A DNA stretch of 64,000 bases from Xestospongia bergquistia. Its lineage: Eukaryota; Porifera; Demospongiae; Haplosclerida; Petrosiidae. Positions 12,241-24,453 of this stretch are shown here, piece after piece. Position 1 is the stretch's first letter. The number at the start of each line of letters is the position of its first letter. The stretch covers positions 4,135,821-4,199,820 of the forward strand of contig OZ014417.1 in NCBI GenBank assembly GCA_963965975.1, given 5' to 3'. A program made the translations under genes and the position numbers. The notes below the pieces were generated by a model. The model searched no databases. It had not been told where the DNA came from and worked only from the letters and a program-made list of their open reading frames with translations.

Positions 12241-13938
12241 CAGTATACTAGATTCAAGTTAACTGGTAATAATTGCTACAATAACATCCTCTATTATGCA
12301 AAATTATTCCTATGGGAGTGAGCAAGCGAGTACAAAATTAAAGTTTGCTTTGAGCTCCAAATTACATGATTATATCTTCCCGAGTGTTTTGCGAGTTGTT
12401 TGGCTTTTTTTTCGACTCTCAAATTAACCTATATTGTCATTCAATGGGAAGAAGAATGTTTCTGAAGAGATTTGGACTGTATATCAAACTTACTAACTGC
12501 TAAGTGAGACATAAAATTATATAATTCATATGTTATATGTCAAATATGTTAACCTTTATATAGAGTGCCTTTCTATTCATAACAATTTCCTATCATGAAA
12601 AATAACCATTTATATTTAGTGTATTGACCTGAAAAGGATGTTATAATACATTTAATATGCATTTAGGTACTGACATTGTAACAATGAACATTGATTATAC
12701 TATTGATGACTAAGTTGTTATTATCATTATAATATTATAGTTTAGATTAAATGATTGGTTATTGATTTAAGCTGTCTATTAATGAAAGTTTAATATTTGT
12801 TAGCACTACAAGGTGACATTAGAGTTTACGATAATGATCTTTTGGTTTGCCATTATGACATACATTATATTACCCTCTTCAAAATACCATTTTGTGTCTT
12901 TATGAATGTGTTTTTACTGCAAGCAATATAACAACAACAATATTGTTTATCATATCTCATCACAGAAAATTAACTGGTCTGAACTTTTTAGTTGAAAGGG
13001 ATGCTGATTTTCTAATTTTCTTCATTTCAAGCATCTTTTACATTCACAGTAGGGTACTGCTCCATTCCAAGTAACATTCACTCTACAGATTGTTGTATCT
13101 TCTCAAATTGTCTTTATAATAGGTACTATTATTCCTCAGGTTGAAGAAGTCTGCTGTTAATGAGACTTCAAATGGGTTTAAGGTACTATAAAATATGTTG
13201 AACTTCTACATGAAAATTCTAGCCAATAATGTTAATTTACAGAACAGTCTATTATAATAGTTGTTATTATGATTTAATATGTAATAAGAACATTGTGTAA
13301 TAAGAAAGAGTGTAGCACAATATCTGTCCGATTTCTAAATTGGAGCAATAAATTATGAGTTACATCTTAGATGGTATTACAAGATCTGAAGTTCTTAAAT
13401 GGATCAGAACTACTCAAACTTGTTATGATTGATTGACAAGACATCAAGTCAAAAAGTATATAACATTAATTAATTAATGAATGAATTATTTGTTGATATA
13501 TTCAAAGGAAGTATGCTTGTATAACAGGATAGCACTTCAACATGATAGCAGTCAAAAGTTATACTCTCTGTATATGGTATATGTAGCAATATTGATTGTG
13601 TAATTATTATCATTATTATTTTTAAATTGGCATTCAGTGAGATCTGACTTACAACACAGGTTTTCATCCCAGCAAGATCCTCTTAGTCAGTGGTTTTTGA
13701 TGACTTTAGAGATAATTTATTTCCATTACATATCTATCAAGTTGTGAAGGTAATTGATGTTTTGAAATTGTGTTTATAATAGATTCTTATATTCCTTAGG
13801 TTGAAGAAGATGCTGTGTTTGACATTTATCATATTACAGCAATAACTTTACTTTTATGCTATTGCTTAAGAAAAAGTAAGTGCAATTATAAATATACTTT
13901 TCATATCATTGTTAATGCACTTGGTAGAAACAAGTGAA

Positions 13939-14085
13939 ATGGATGAACAAAAGTCTGAAAAATTAAACTTTTTCTTGCAAAAGGTTTCTGCTCAAATGAA
14001 AGGCTTAGAGTCTATGATAGTGGCAAGTGTAAACAAAAAGAGTGTGGCTAATATGATGAGAACATGTCAGATAATTTTAACATAA
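13939..14085 (+). CDS. Small open frame, possible exon, unrecognised
   Basis: 48 codons from ATG to TAA with a lysine-rich, helix-like composition. It sits downstream of a tail-exon-like piece (13801-13875) and could be the last exon of a decayed paralogue. I recognise no domain, and this may be chance. Confidence 0.2.
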   Translation: MDEQKSEKLNFFLQKVSAQMKGLESMIVASVNKKSVANMMRTCQIILT

Positions 14086-14232
14086 CTATAATTGTATATA
14101 TGATCTGACTGTTTTTTCTCTTATCAATTCACTTCAGACTTTTGACATTATGATAACTTCACTGACTATAATTGGAACAGGATATCAAGATTTAGTATTA
14201 TCACTATTATATATATCATGTGCATAGCTTAT

Positions 14233-14597
14233 TGTTGAAAGTTTTTGTATAGTTCTATGGCAAGACTGCAGCTGAATACACAGCTCTGCTCTCATCACAA
14301 CTAAGTTTAAGTAGAACTGTATTTAAACGGAATTAATACAGTTAAGAACTAACAATCTGAACACCAAGTATTTATGACAGAAAATCAAACAAAAAACAAA
14401 TATCAAACTAAATGGACAAAGATAATAACAACGAACAAAGATAAGGACTATTACAAAAGTCAGGAAGGAGGAAAGTTTACACACACTTAATTAACACTTA
14501 AATGATTCAAAGAAAATGTGGTTATAGACTTACAGACAGACTAAATTACACACAAATGAATATAGTTAAATAACCTAAGCTATTACTTCTTTCAACA
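14233..14597 (-). repeat. 3' LTR of copia element
   Basis: 365-bp terminal repeat with TGTTGAAAG...CTTTCAACA ends, matching 21840-22208 at roughly 90% by eye. Confidence 0.93.
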
Positions 14598-14724
14598 CTC
14601 CCACTTAATTGTTAGGTTGGTGTTTAAATCAGTTCCAATCCCATGGCAGCACATAATACTTCAAATTGTTGTTTTGGCAATGCCTTTGGTAGTATATCTG
14701 CTATCATCTTTGCTAGACAATAAT

Positions 14725-14918
14725 TCAAAATATCAATTTATCTCTCATAGCTTCTCTAGTATAATGGTATCTGATATCAATGTGCTTTGTATTGCTATGA
14801 GCCACTGAGTTTTTTGCAATCTCAATAGGACCTTGATTATCCTCCATTATTGTAATAGGTTCGTATTGTAAATCTTGTATATCTTTAAGCAGTCCTCTCA
14901 GCCATTCTGCGTTCCTGC
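14725..14918 (-). pseudogene. Copia RNase H C-terminal part, cut off by CACTA insertion
   Basis: The end of copia RNase H (motif W-L-R-G-L-L-K-D and D-N-Q-G-P, then H-I-D-I-R-Y-H). Its upstream half, with S-E-A-E-Y-V-E-L-S, lies at 18213-18270, 3.3 kb away. The open frame seems to run on to 14934, but bases 14919-14934 belong to the CACTA terminus. A one-base shift at the joint shows the frame was already broken before or after insertion. Confidence 0.85.
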
Positions 14919-15251
14919 CACTAGAATAAAACACAGCAATACTGTATCATTATCCCTGTATTATTGATTAAGTATAGGTCAAATGTTATTACATGTTGGG
15001 TATCAAGGATTGTTCCAACTAAACTGTACATTTACTGATGCAGGGTAGGGCACAATAGCTAGCACCTATCATGGAAATGAAAGGTGACATATCCTTGGCT
15101 AATCTAGCTATGTTAAATTTGACAGTAAAGTTAATTATATGTCATATTTTTGTCATATTTCCTTAAATCATTGAAACAATATTGCATGAAACCATCACTG
15201 TAATATATGATAAAATATACATTTCTATAATAAATGTGTTTATAAGCAAGT

Positions 15252-15996
15252 TTAAGCCCATCTGGGAATATCATCTGGTCGATTTCGAGATGAGAAAGGC
15301 CCTCTGACTCTCTTCAGAAGTTGCCTCTTAGCTTGTGATGATCGACTTTCCTCTCAGTTCTTATCTATTATTTTCAGTAACTTCTCATACTCTGTAGATC
15401 TCCAAGAAAGAGGTCTCACTACCAAGATATCCTCATCATTTTCTTTGTCACTTTCTTCACTGGACATAGTGTCAATTTTAAGTGCCACAAGCCAACGGTC
15501 ACGATGTGATTCATCACTGAACTTGACTTTTTGCAATATAACTCGTCTCTCCTCCAGTTTCTATGTATAAAATAACACAAAGAGTTTTAGTGGATTCATA
15601 ATACTTAAAGGATATATATCACAAACAACAATTGCAAACAATATATATAAATATACCGTCAGTGGAAACTTGTGAAGGTAAAGGTGTTAACGTTGGTGTA
15701 GTAGATGATAGGTAAGACTTTAGAACTGGCGCTGTTGATTTTTTAAGTCCTTTTGATTTATAACTACTGCTAGGTTGCTTATTTCTTCTATTGCGATTGA
15801 TAGGTGGTATTTTCTCCAGACTTTGGATACGCCGTCTCTTTCTTCTGGCAATTGTCCGTACATTTTCTAAGTCTTCCTCAGAGCTGGAGCTACAACTAGT
15901 TTGTAAAGTGTACGTTGTACCGTTCCATTTCAGGTTCAAAAAAGAAGACATGTTAATATCAGAACGCAGACTCATTAAAACTTCAGCTGTCTTCAC
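15252..15996 (-). CDS. CACTA companion ORF (basic DNA-binding-like protein), one stop
   Basis: The first exon (about 15657-15996) encodes a Ser-rich acidic patch (SCSSSSEEDLENV) and then a basic R-R-K-R-R-R cluster. The second part (15252-15560) has S-D-E-S-H-R-D-R-W and ends K-R-Q-L-L-K-R-V-R-G-P with a final D-D-I-P-R-W-A. This resembles the second protein encoded by animal En/Spm elements, probably a DNA-binding accessory factor. A TGA interrupts it near 15352, and the exact splice phase between the two parts does not fit cleanly, so it may be inactive. Confidence 0.55.
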
Positions 15997-16086
15997 AGTT
16001 CATACTTCACAGTTCACACTTACGATCGAAGCATGTGCTCAACGTTTGTGGGTGGAGGAAGTAGGCGTTACTTTCAATGCGTGAAA

Positions 16087-17846
16087 ATGAGTTCTGTCCA
16101 GACAAAGTTTTCTTCTCCTTCATGTACTATGTACTGCCCTCATTGTAAGAAGGATGTCACTATCAAAACGTACAGAAAGCACAGAAGACTTTACTTTTGT
16201 GATGATAGTTGGATTGTGAGTGTAGAGAATCATAAGGAAACACAAGGAATTGATTCCATTATGAAAGGTGAATTCTAATATTATCTTTTGCAAGAAAATT
16301 TGTTGTACCATAGATAAAATAAATAAGGGGATGATTGCTAATACTGCACTAAAATTATCTTTAAAATCCTTCCCCTTTCTAAGTTTATGATTGTACTGCA
16401 TGATGAAAGTCAATTATTCTCTGTGACAGTATAGTATTTACTCATGACTGATTCCTTCATCATTGGACTACAGAGGCACCAGAGCTTCCACAAATGTCTG
16501 AACACACAGATTCTTGTTTGTTGAGAGAAGATACAATGGAATCAGGTAATCACAAACTAGCTTGTGGCTATTAAATGTTTCTTATATACTATAGAAGAAC
16601 AATATTTGGCTCCCTTTGAACACATAGCTGCTGGTGATACTATAAAGGAAGATGCTAGAGATATGGCAAGACCATGGTTATTAAATAGACATCACTTCGA
16701 CAGAATTCAAAGCTATGTCAATTCAGTAAACATTCCTTCTGATATTGGCAGAATTCCATATAAGATTTCGAGTGGTTTTTCTGATTTTACTGCTGATCAG
16801 TTCAAGAACTGGGTAAACATATATTCTATTCCTGCTCTGGTTAACATCTTTCCTGAAATACACTTAGAATGCTGGCGCCATTTTGTTCTAGCATGTAGAA
16901 TTCTTTGCAAGCCAACTCTTGACCTGTCAGACATCATATTATCAGACACTCTTTTGTTAAAATTTTGCCAGAAAGTGGAAACTTTATATGGATCACAATC
17001 TATTACACCCAATATGCACATGCACTGTCATCTAGTTGAGGTAGTGAAAAGCTATGGCCCTATACATGGATTTTGGTTATTCTCTTATGAACGATATAAT
17101 GGTATCCTTGGCAATCAGCCACACAACAACAAAAACATTGAATGTCAATTAATGAAGAGATTTTTTTGTGACAATTACATATCCTCATTGTCCCCACCTG
17201 AATCATTTAATTCTGAACTGCTACCATTATTTACCAAGCTCAATGCTAGGGAAGTTGGATCATGTCATCAAACATTTCAATCAGACCTTAATGATGAAGG
17301 CAAGTACTCATTCCCAAATACTTATACCCTTGATGTCTTAACAGACAAACATGTAAGTTACTCTCAACTATTTATGCTAAACTTCACCCACAGTCTATGA
17401 TTTCCTCTCCCAACTCAATTTACAAAAAGTACTTATCAATTAACCTTCATGGAAAACAATTTCTTGCTTCAGCTAAGACCTCAACACTTTTTGTTGCTCT
17501 TGCACATTGGGATGAAACGATCTTTGGACCATTTCCTACTCCTTTGTATAACCAATTAAAACGCAACAGTAGCTTTCGTCCTGTAAAGATACATCACTTT
17601 GGTTCTGTTTCTTTCAGTGTTGGAGATGAGGTTTCAAACTTACCAATAGCTGTTTGTTCGTGGTATCTCCCCCATCAACAATTTGGTAGGATAGGTAAGC
17701 CTGTGCAGATCTGGTGTGCTGACAAATTTGAATATCCAAGTTATTATTGTTTTGTTCCTATTCACTTAATAAAGCAGTGTTGTTCATATTCAAAGATCTG
17801 TATCCATGACGAATGGTTGCTACAACTTATACCTCATATAGAGTGA
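16087..17846 (+). CDS. CACTA transposase-related gene lacking the catalytic DDE region
   Basis: Four exons fit without any stop: 16087-16267, 16474-16545, 16595-17352, 17394-17846 (487 residues). The N-terminus has a zinc-finger-like C-P-H-C ... H-R-R block. The third exon carries the C-terminal transposase region typical of animal En/Spm elements (P-S-D-I-G-R-I-P, F-T-A-D-Q-x-K-N-W, H-M-H-C-H-L, Y-G-P-I-H-G-F-W, F-x-Y-E-R-Y-N-G-I-L-G). The central Transposase_21 catalytic domain that should lie between is absent, apparently deleted around the 72-nt second exon. The remaining frame is intact, so the product could still bind DNA or other subunits but not cut. Known family: En/Spm; lack of activity is inference. 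Confidence 0.8.
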
Positions 17847-18212
17847 AGAAATCTTTGTTCTTTGTAATAATGTGTTTTTCTCACCTGTGCTCAGACAAAA
17901 TTTTCATGTATTATTACTATAGCACAACTTAGCATTAATTAATGTAATAAATTGAATTCAATAATATTCATACCTCATGATCTATATATTAACCAAATGT
18001 GACCTATCTATCCATTATCCTACAGCTACTAATAGGTGACAGATTTGACACATTATAGGTAACAAATTATTTCTGATATCATTAGCTGACCAAAATATGA
18101 CATTTACTGCATCAAGGATAGGTACAGTAAATCTCCAGGATACCTCAAGCTTAACTATCCTGTTCATTTCCAATAAGCCAAATTTTCAGGATAGTTGGCT
18201 TTTTGTCTAGTG

Positions 18213-20764
18213 TGCACTGCTAAACTCAATTCTACATATTCAGCCTCTGAAGTTCACAGAGTGACAATTGCCTGCTTCTTTCTCAGCCAACTTATAGGAC
18301 CTCCAGATATAGAAAGACATTTCCTGTTGTCGAATGTCTATCATCTAGATCACCTGCATAGTCAGCATCTGAATATCCAATTAGCCTTCCATCTTCAGTT
18401 TTCTGATACTTTAAATTGCCAAGTTGATTGTTCCCTTTAAATATTTCAATATCCTTTTGCCGGCAGTTAGATGAGCTTCTGTTGGATTTACATTAAATTT
18501 TGATTCTGCTCCAACTGTTTGTGCAATATCTGGTCTTGTAGTTATAGCAGAATACAATAAGATTCCAACAATTGACTGATATTTGACAGAGTTCACTTGT
18601 TTACTAACACTATCATCTTTTCTCAATTTGGCATTTAAATCAGCAGGAGTTGAAACTGTTTTAGCATCAGTTAATCCGAATTTTTGTATCATATCCATAC
18701 TGTATTGTTTCTGATGGATCAATAAACAATTTATTTTCTCGTCATGCTGTATGTTTATCCCAGACAATAATGTAACTTCCAATGTCTTTCATTTTGAAAC
18801 GTGCTGCCAAACTTTCTTTAACTTTCCTCGTTTCTTCAGGTGTCTTGGTAATAATAATTAAGTCGTCCACATATACTGCTACAATGGTCATATCTTCACC
18901 ACTTCGTACATACACACAAGGGTCAGCGTTACTGGGTTTAAAATGAATAGTTTCCATGTACTTTCTCAATGCTGTGTTCCAACACCTCAGAGATTGTTTT
19001 AAACCATATAATGATTTGTTCAACTTGCAGACTAATTTTTTTCCTGATCTGATGTAGCCATCTGGTTGTTCTATGTAAATTTCTTCCTCTAATTGACCAT
19101 TCAGAAATGCTGTTACCACATCCATTTGATGGATTAACATCTCATTGTGCACAGCAAATGCTAGTAGCACCCATATAGATGAGAAACATACCACTGGTGA
19201 GAATGTCTTGTCATAGTCTACATCATATTTCTTGGCATATCCTTTGGCCACTAGGTGTCTTTTGAACCGGTCAATTTTGCCGTCATTGCCGTACTTTGCT
19301 TTAAACATCCATTTACAACCAAATGCCTTTCGACCTTTCAGTAGTTACACAAGTTCCCAAGTTTTATTTTCTATGAGAGATGAATACTCACTGTTAGCTA
19401 CTTCTTTACACTACTTTCCATGTTCACTGTTCAGAGCTTCTTCCATTGTTTTCGGGTCAATGATATGACAATATGCACATGATCCTTGGTGGTATCTGCA
19501 TATTCTTCTATTCCGTATCTAACAGGAGGACGCCTGTGTCTTTCTGGTAATTGATGTTCCAGTTCTTTATTACTTTTTGATTCAATTTCTTCTATTTCTG
19601 ACTTGTCTTCTCCATGATCATTCCTTACAATATCCACTACTGTCTTGTCAGGTTTGTCTTCATGTCCAAAAACTGTTTCATTAAACACAACATCTCTACA
19701 AATTATTACCTTTGAAGTTTCTTCATTAATTAGTCTGTATTTCTTGTGTTCTAAGCTATAGCCAACAAACCTCAGTTTCTCTGATTTCTTGTCTAGTATC
19801 TGCCTTTGTGAGTCAGGAACATGAGCATAGGTGATACAGCCAAACACTTTTAAGTTGCTTACATTTGGTTTCTTTCCATGCCACTTTTCAAACGGTGTTC
19901 TGTCTTGTTTGATGGCATTTTTTGGTGTTCTTTTTTTAAATATGCAGCTGTAGCTACTGCTTCAGCCCAGTACTTGTCAGGTAATTTAGTGTGTGACATC
20001 ATAGACCTTGCTGATTCCATCAACGTTCAATTCATTCTCTCAGTCACCCCATTTTGTTGTGGCGAGTATGGTACCGTGAGCTAATGGCAGATTCCTTTTA
20101 ACTCCAAATATTCCTTAAATTCATCTGATAGGTATTCTCATCCATTGTCAGACCGCAGAGCTCCAATTCTTTTTCCGCAGTCATTTGTTGTCACAGCTTC
20201 GAATTCTTTAAACTTGTCCTGCACCTCAGACTTGTGTTTGATAAAATAAACAGAGCAACACCTTGAATAATCATCAACGAATGTGACAAAGTACTTACTA
20301 CCACCAATGGAATTCTTTGAGATTGGGCCACACACATCACTGTGTACTAGTTGCACATTTCTTGTAGAGCGAATTTCTCCCACTGGCTTGAACTGTTTTC
20401 TGTGCATTTTTCCCATGATACAACCTTCACAAAATGAGAGCTCGGCACATTTTGGAAACTTCACACTGGTCGCAATCTCCTTTTCAACAATGTCCTTGAG
20501 CAGCTGTCCACTCATGTGTCCTAAACGTTTGTGCAACGGGTTGATACCACTTTGTTCACATGCCATCATTGCACCTTCTACTGTGACATGTTCACAGTCT
20601 AGCTGATAAAGTTTGTCCACTAGAAAGCCCATACCACAGACCTTGCTATTTTTATTTTGTATCCAGCATCTAGATTCTCCAAACTTTATATATATTCCAT
20701 GGGCTACTGCTGACCTAACTGAGAGCAAATTTGCAGGTGAGATTTGGCACAAATAGTACGTCAT
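18213..20764 (-). pseudogene. pol: Copia pol: integrase and reverse transcriptase
   Basis: 20138-20764 holds the pre-integrase HHCC finger (H-K-R-L-G-H and C-x2-C) and the first two catalytic Asp (H-S-D-V and R-S-D-N-G); the following frame, after a stop, carries the P-Q-Q-N-G-V-T-E-R catalytic Glu region. 19431-19847 is the integrase tail. 18742-19308 is reverse transcriptase with the Y-V-D-D-L active site. 18411-18782, in another frame, is the connection and start of RNase H. Frameshifts and stops separate the parts. Confidence 0.9.
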
Positions 20765-20949
20765 GTATTACACTTTTCCTTGGATCACTCAATCTAAACA
20801 ACATATTTACTTCAAAGTTTCCAATACCAACTGCATCTACAGTTCAACCATCACCTAAACCAACTTTCTCTATTTTTCAAACTTCTTGTAGTCAATCAAC
20901 AGTTTTTCTCATATGTTAAATGACTGGATGCACCTGAGTCTACCAGCCA

Positions 20950-21781
20950 TATTCCCATTTGAGACAGGTGAGTACCAGCTGATACTGCAAAGGCTTTAAT
21001 GTCATCTTGACTTTCTTCAGCAGTTTTGTTTTATGTACATGTGATTGTCTTGAATTTACAAAGTTCTTTCTCTTCAGACAGTCTCATTGAAAATGGCCAA
21101 GTTGACCACAGCCAAAGCATTTTGTTTTTTGTGGTTTTGCTCTCCCTATACTCCAGCTCGGGCAGTAGGTTTTCAACCTCCAGGCAATATTTCATCTGCT
21201 GGATGCCCACTTAGCTTCTGGTCTTTGTGGATCAGCGATTGCTGCACCAACCTTAGGATAATGTCATCACCACGAGCTTCTAGAGCTGTCACCAAAGTGG
21301 AGTAACTCCTAGGTAAACTACCAAACAGTGTCACTATTTGATTATCTTAAGAAATGGGAGTCCTAATTGCTGCCAACATATTAGTAATCCCTTTTATATG
21401 CTTGAAATGTGTTTCAATTGAAGTTCCTTCCTTCATTTCTGTACAAAAGTACAGCTTCTTCAAGAAAAGTTTATTTGCTAGCGTGTCTCTCTCGAAATGG
21501 TTCCGTAGTGCTTCCCACGCTTCTCTAGGATGCTCATATGAAGTCACTAGATATAGCTGAGGAGTACTGATAGTCATTACTATTGTAGAAAATGGCTTTT
21601 GTGACCTCCATTGAAAATCAGCTTGAGCTTGAGGGTTTGTTTCCTCATAGAGGTCTTCTGTACCATCTACAAAACCCCATAGTCCCTTAACCAACACCAT
21701 ATGTCGCATCTGGAACTTCTATATAGTCCAATTCGTGCTATCTAACTTGTCAATCGACCGTTTATCCTCTACAGCCGTCAT
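20950..21781 (-). pseudogene. gag: Copia gag
   Basis: The Met at 21781 lies about 60 bp inside the 5' LTR. An in-frame TAG follows about 20 codons later, and then a 120-codon open stretch (21347-21709) has the copia gag (UBN2-type) signature, including G-L-W-G-F and the Y-L-V-T-S / A-W-E-A-L region. A zinc knuckle (C-F-G-C-G-Q-L-G-H-F) at about 21080-21115 has a stop where the spacing leads to its last Cys. Non-functional. Confidence 0.85.
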
Positions 21782-21839
21782 TTTGACTCTTGCTGTGTCT
21801 AGTGTGGGGCGAATTCAGTTGGAGACTGGGCTCATGACC

Positions 21840-22208
21840 TGTTAAAAGTTTTTGTATAGTTCTATGGCAAGACTGCAGCTGAGTACGCAGCTCTGTTCTC
21901 ATCACAACTAAGTTTAAGTAGAACTTGTACTTAAATGAAATCGATACATTTAAGAACTAACAATCTGAACAAAAATCAGATATTTATAACAGAAATTGAA
22001 CAAAGAACAAAGATCAAACTAAATGGACAAAGATAAGGACAATGAACAAAGATAAGCACAATTACAAAAATCAGGAATGAGAAAAATTTACAAACATTTA
22101 ATTAACACTTTAATGATTCAATGAAAATGTGGTTATAGATGTACAGATAGAGTAAATTAGACACAAATTAATATAGTTAAACAACCTAACCAATTACTTT
22201 TTTCAGCA
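21840..22208 (-). repeat. 5' LTR of copia element
   Basis: 369-bp terminal repeat, partner of 14233-14597. The divergence between the two points to an old insertion. Confidence 0.93.
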
Positions 22209-24453
22209 CTTATAAAATTTTTTATGTCTCTGTTGTCATTCCATATGTTATGTCTCTTAGGAATTCTAATTGATAATCTATGCTGACTTCAGCAATGTAT
22301 ACAGGGAACAGGAGACATGTTGTTCTATCTGTTTGGCTCGGTAAAAACATGTCAAATGTGGAAACCAAAAAACTCGGCATTATCTTGCTAAAAGAGAACT
22401 TTCAAAGACATTATTGAAATTAGTAAGTCTAACAAATACCTGAATTATTCTACTATAGTTGTCTCTTACATTATATAAGTTGGTAGAGAGATTGGAGCAG
22501 AAAAAAGTAATAATAGCACTATTGAAAGATGACTTGTAAGTAATTATTGTACTTGACATAGATCTTTTTATTTTAACAAAATAGTTGTTTTGACAGCATA
22601 AATAAACCTAGGGTTATAAGTTAAGTATGAATTATCATAGAAGTACATTTTTCTGTTTTGCACCTACTGTATAGGATACTTTGACATTTCTATGAGTTGT
22701 AATAAATTATATTTTATTAAATACAAGTTTAAAAATGTAATACTAAATGAAATTCTATAAATTACATTGTCAATATTATGAGAAGACTTAATATTGAGGT
22801 GACCACAAATATAACACAGTACTATGAATTAATGTTGTTTCACAATTAGAATACCAAAGCTGCTGAGTTAATGACTACACTTGCATTTTGAGGAACATGA
22901 TTGAACAGGCATATCCAAAGTAGCATTTGCAACTTAGTATCATGGCTAATATTGTTTATAGATAAAATCTTGGAAAAACCCTCAAAGCAGGATGGTATGT
23001 TTTACATTTAATCCATTATATTTCTTTTCATATTGCCCTGCAACATAAATGAAGTTGCAATTACAATGCTAACTCAGATGTCAGAGAAGTCTTACACTCT
23101 TTTGTCAATAAATCTGTCGATCAGTATATGGAGCAGACCCAAGTCAGTGCTGAACGACAATGGCACATTTTTGTAAGAGAGATATAACTTAGCTTTTATC
23201 CTTCCTTTAATTTTTCATAGAATTATGTCAATTTGACTTCAGAGCCATCACAAAGTTTTGAATCAATTTTCAATGAAGATAATCTTCCATTTATCTGGCA
23301 TGATTTCTAAATTACCACATTTTTTCCAGCACTACAAACTATAGATAGCACTGCTGTTATATGTAGTGGTTAAATATTATATTGACATTGTTGTAAAATT
23401 AACTGCATGTACCATCCAGTCCACAACTCTATCATAGAGTGATATGCTATAAAATACTATTTTTATTGCTGACCTTGACATTGAGCTGTCTGTCCACTCC
23501 ATAGTCCATTACATAAACATGTACATTATAGTCCATTCCACAACTGTGTGTTGCTACAATTTGCATGTATATGTAATAGAGTGTGCTGAAATTTGCAGGT
23601 GGTTAATTTATTCCACAACCAATTACTAAAATTATCAAATTATGTTAGTTTAAGTAAAGCTTCTCTTTATTTACTTTCACAGTGGGGTACTGCTTCATTC
23701 CTAGTTCCATTCACTCAACATATTGTTGTATTTTCTCAAATGAGGTTATAATCAATATTACATAAATATGTAGCATATTTACAATTGTGATTGAGATGCA
23801 AAAGCATTTGACACATGACTTGGTACTGTTGATATAATTGATGCATTAGATGTTTCTCTGTAATAGAAAGATCCATTACCATGTGCATTAACATCAGCTC
23901 AATAAGGGGCTATTATAGGATAACTCAGAGGAAATGGCGAAGATGTAAAGGAGAATAGAGCATCATGATATGCATGACAAGTCGCCATTGTTGTTTGTCT
24001 ACAGTGTTTGTCTACAGTGACAATTATGTTCTGAATAAATGTTAGATGACTATATCATATTCTTAGATAGTCAACTGTAGGACTGGTTATAGAAAATTAA
24101 ATTTGTACAAAAATCAATATATGCTAGGAATCATATTTTGACCAAATAAAAATATTAATGTTTGATGTACCATAAGGATCAAAAGAAACAGAAAATGCTA
24201 GTTTAAAGGAACAAAATAATGAGGTTATAATTATTTTATCTCAGCAATTATAAATTGTTCAAGAAAGAGTAAGCACACAAGGCGGTAGTTGAAATTACTA
24301 TTTATCATCATTGTTACGGGTAATGTTGTTATGAATACTATTACACAACAGGAAGTGCTGAAGTGTACTTACAGGATATGAAATAATGAATATTGTTTAA
24401 ACTGTTAATAAATGAAATTCAGAAATACAGACTCTAACATTTTGATGCGCGCA
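22209..24453 (+). other. Sparse region with candidate exons
   Basis: Between the copia LTR and the lysozyme-like exon. Possible exons lie at 22962-23310. Weaker exon-like pieces (22270-22425, 22487-22533) join in phase but carry an in-frame stop. 23680-23745 repeats 13045-13110. The rest (23310-24430) shows nothing I recognise. Confidence 0.4.
22962..23310 (+). CDS. 3' end of an unrecognised small gene (three exons)
   Basis: Exons 22962-22994, 23078-23172 and 23221-23310 join in phase (1, then 0) to give about 70 residues ending at TAA 23308. The peptide is helical and acidic, including V-R-E-V-L-H-S-F-V and ending F-I-W-H-D-F. No upstream exon with a start was found. I do not recognise the family; it may be a remnant of a decayed gene. 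Confidence 0.35.

Larger units (their letters stand above)
11497..14232. other. Mostly unrecognised region with decayed receptor-tail fragments
   Basis: About 2.7 kb between two LTR elements. It contains a poly-C run near 11947-11958, a copy of a receptor tail exon (12145-12240), and two related pieces, each an acceptor followed by GTTGAAGAAG (13141 and 13801). A sequence at 13045-13110 recurs at 23680-23745. No intact gene is visible. The fragments suggest that further receptor paralogues once stood here. Confidence 0.5.
14919..18212 (+). mobile_element. CACTA (En/Spm-type) DNA transposon inserted in copia RNase H
   Basis: The left end reads CACTAGAATAAAACACAG and the right end, on the minus strand, CACTAGACAAAAAGCC. 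Both begin with the CACTA hallmark. The 3-bp target duplication TGC (14916-14918 and 18213-18215) is exact, as expected for this superfamily. Inside are two divergent genes: a transposase-related gene on the plus strand (16087-17846) and a companion ORF on the minus strand (15252-15996). Subterminal sequence around 15030-15090 is repeated in inverted orientation near 18100-18170. Length 3,294 bp. Confidence 0.93.
14233..22208 (-). mobile_element. Ty1/copia LTR retrotransposon, interrupted by a CACTA element
   Basis: LTRs of 365 bp (14233-14597) and 369 bp (21840-22208) are flanked by the perfect 5-bp duplication CTTAT (14228-14232, 22209-22213). Gag and pol run on the minus strand in copia order: gag, zinc knuckle, integrase, reverse transcriptase, RNase H. 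The polypurine tract (TTAAGTGGGAG) lies just inside the 3' LTR at 14598. The RNase H region is split by the DNA transposon at 14919-18212. Many stops and frameshifts show it is dead. Confidence 0.95.

Noticed and set aside
15791-16084. 97-codon plus-strand open frame in the CACTA element
   Set aside because: Antisense shadow of the companion ORF, with no domain.
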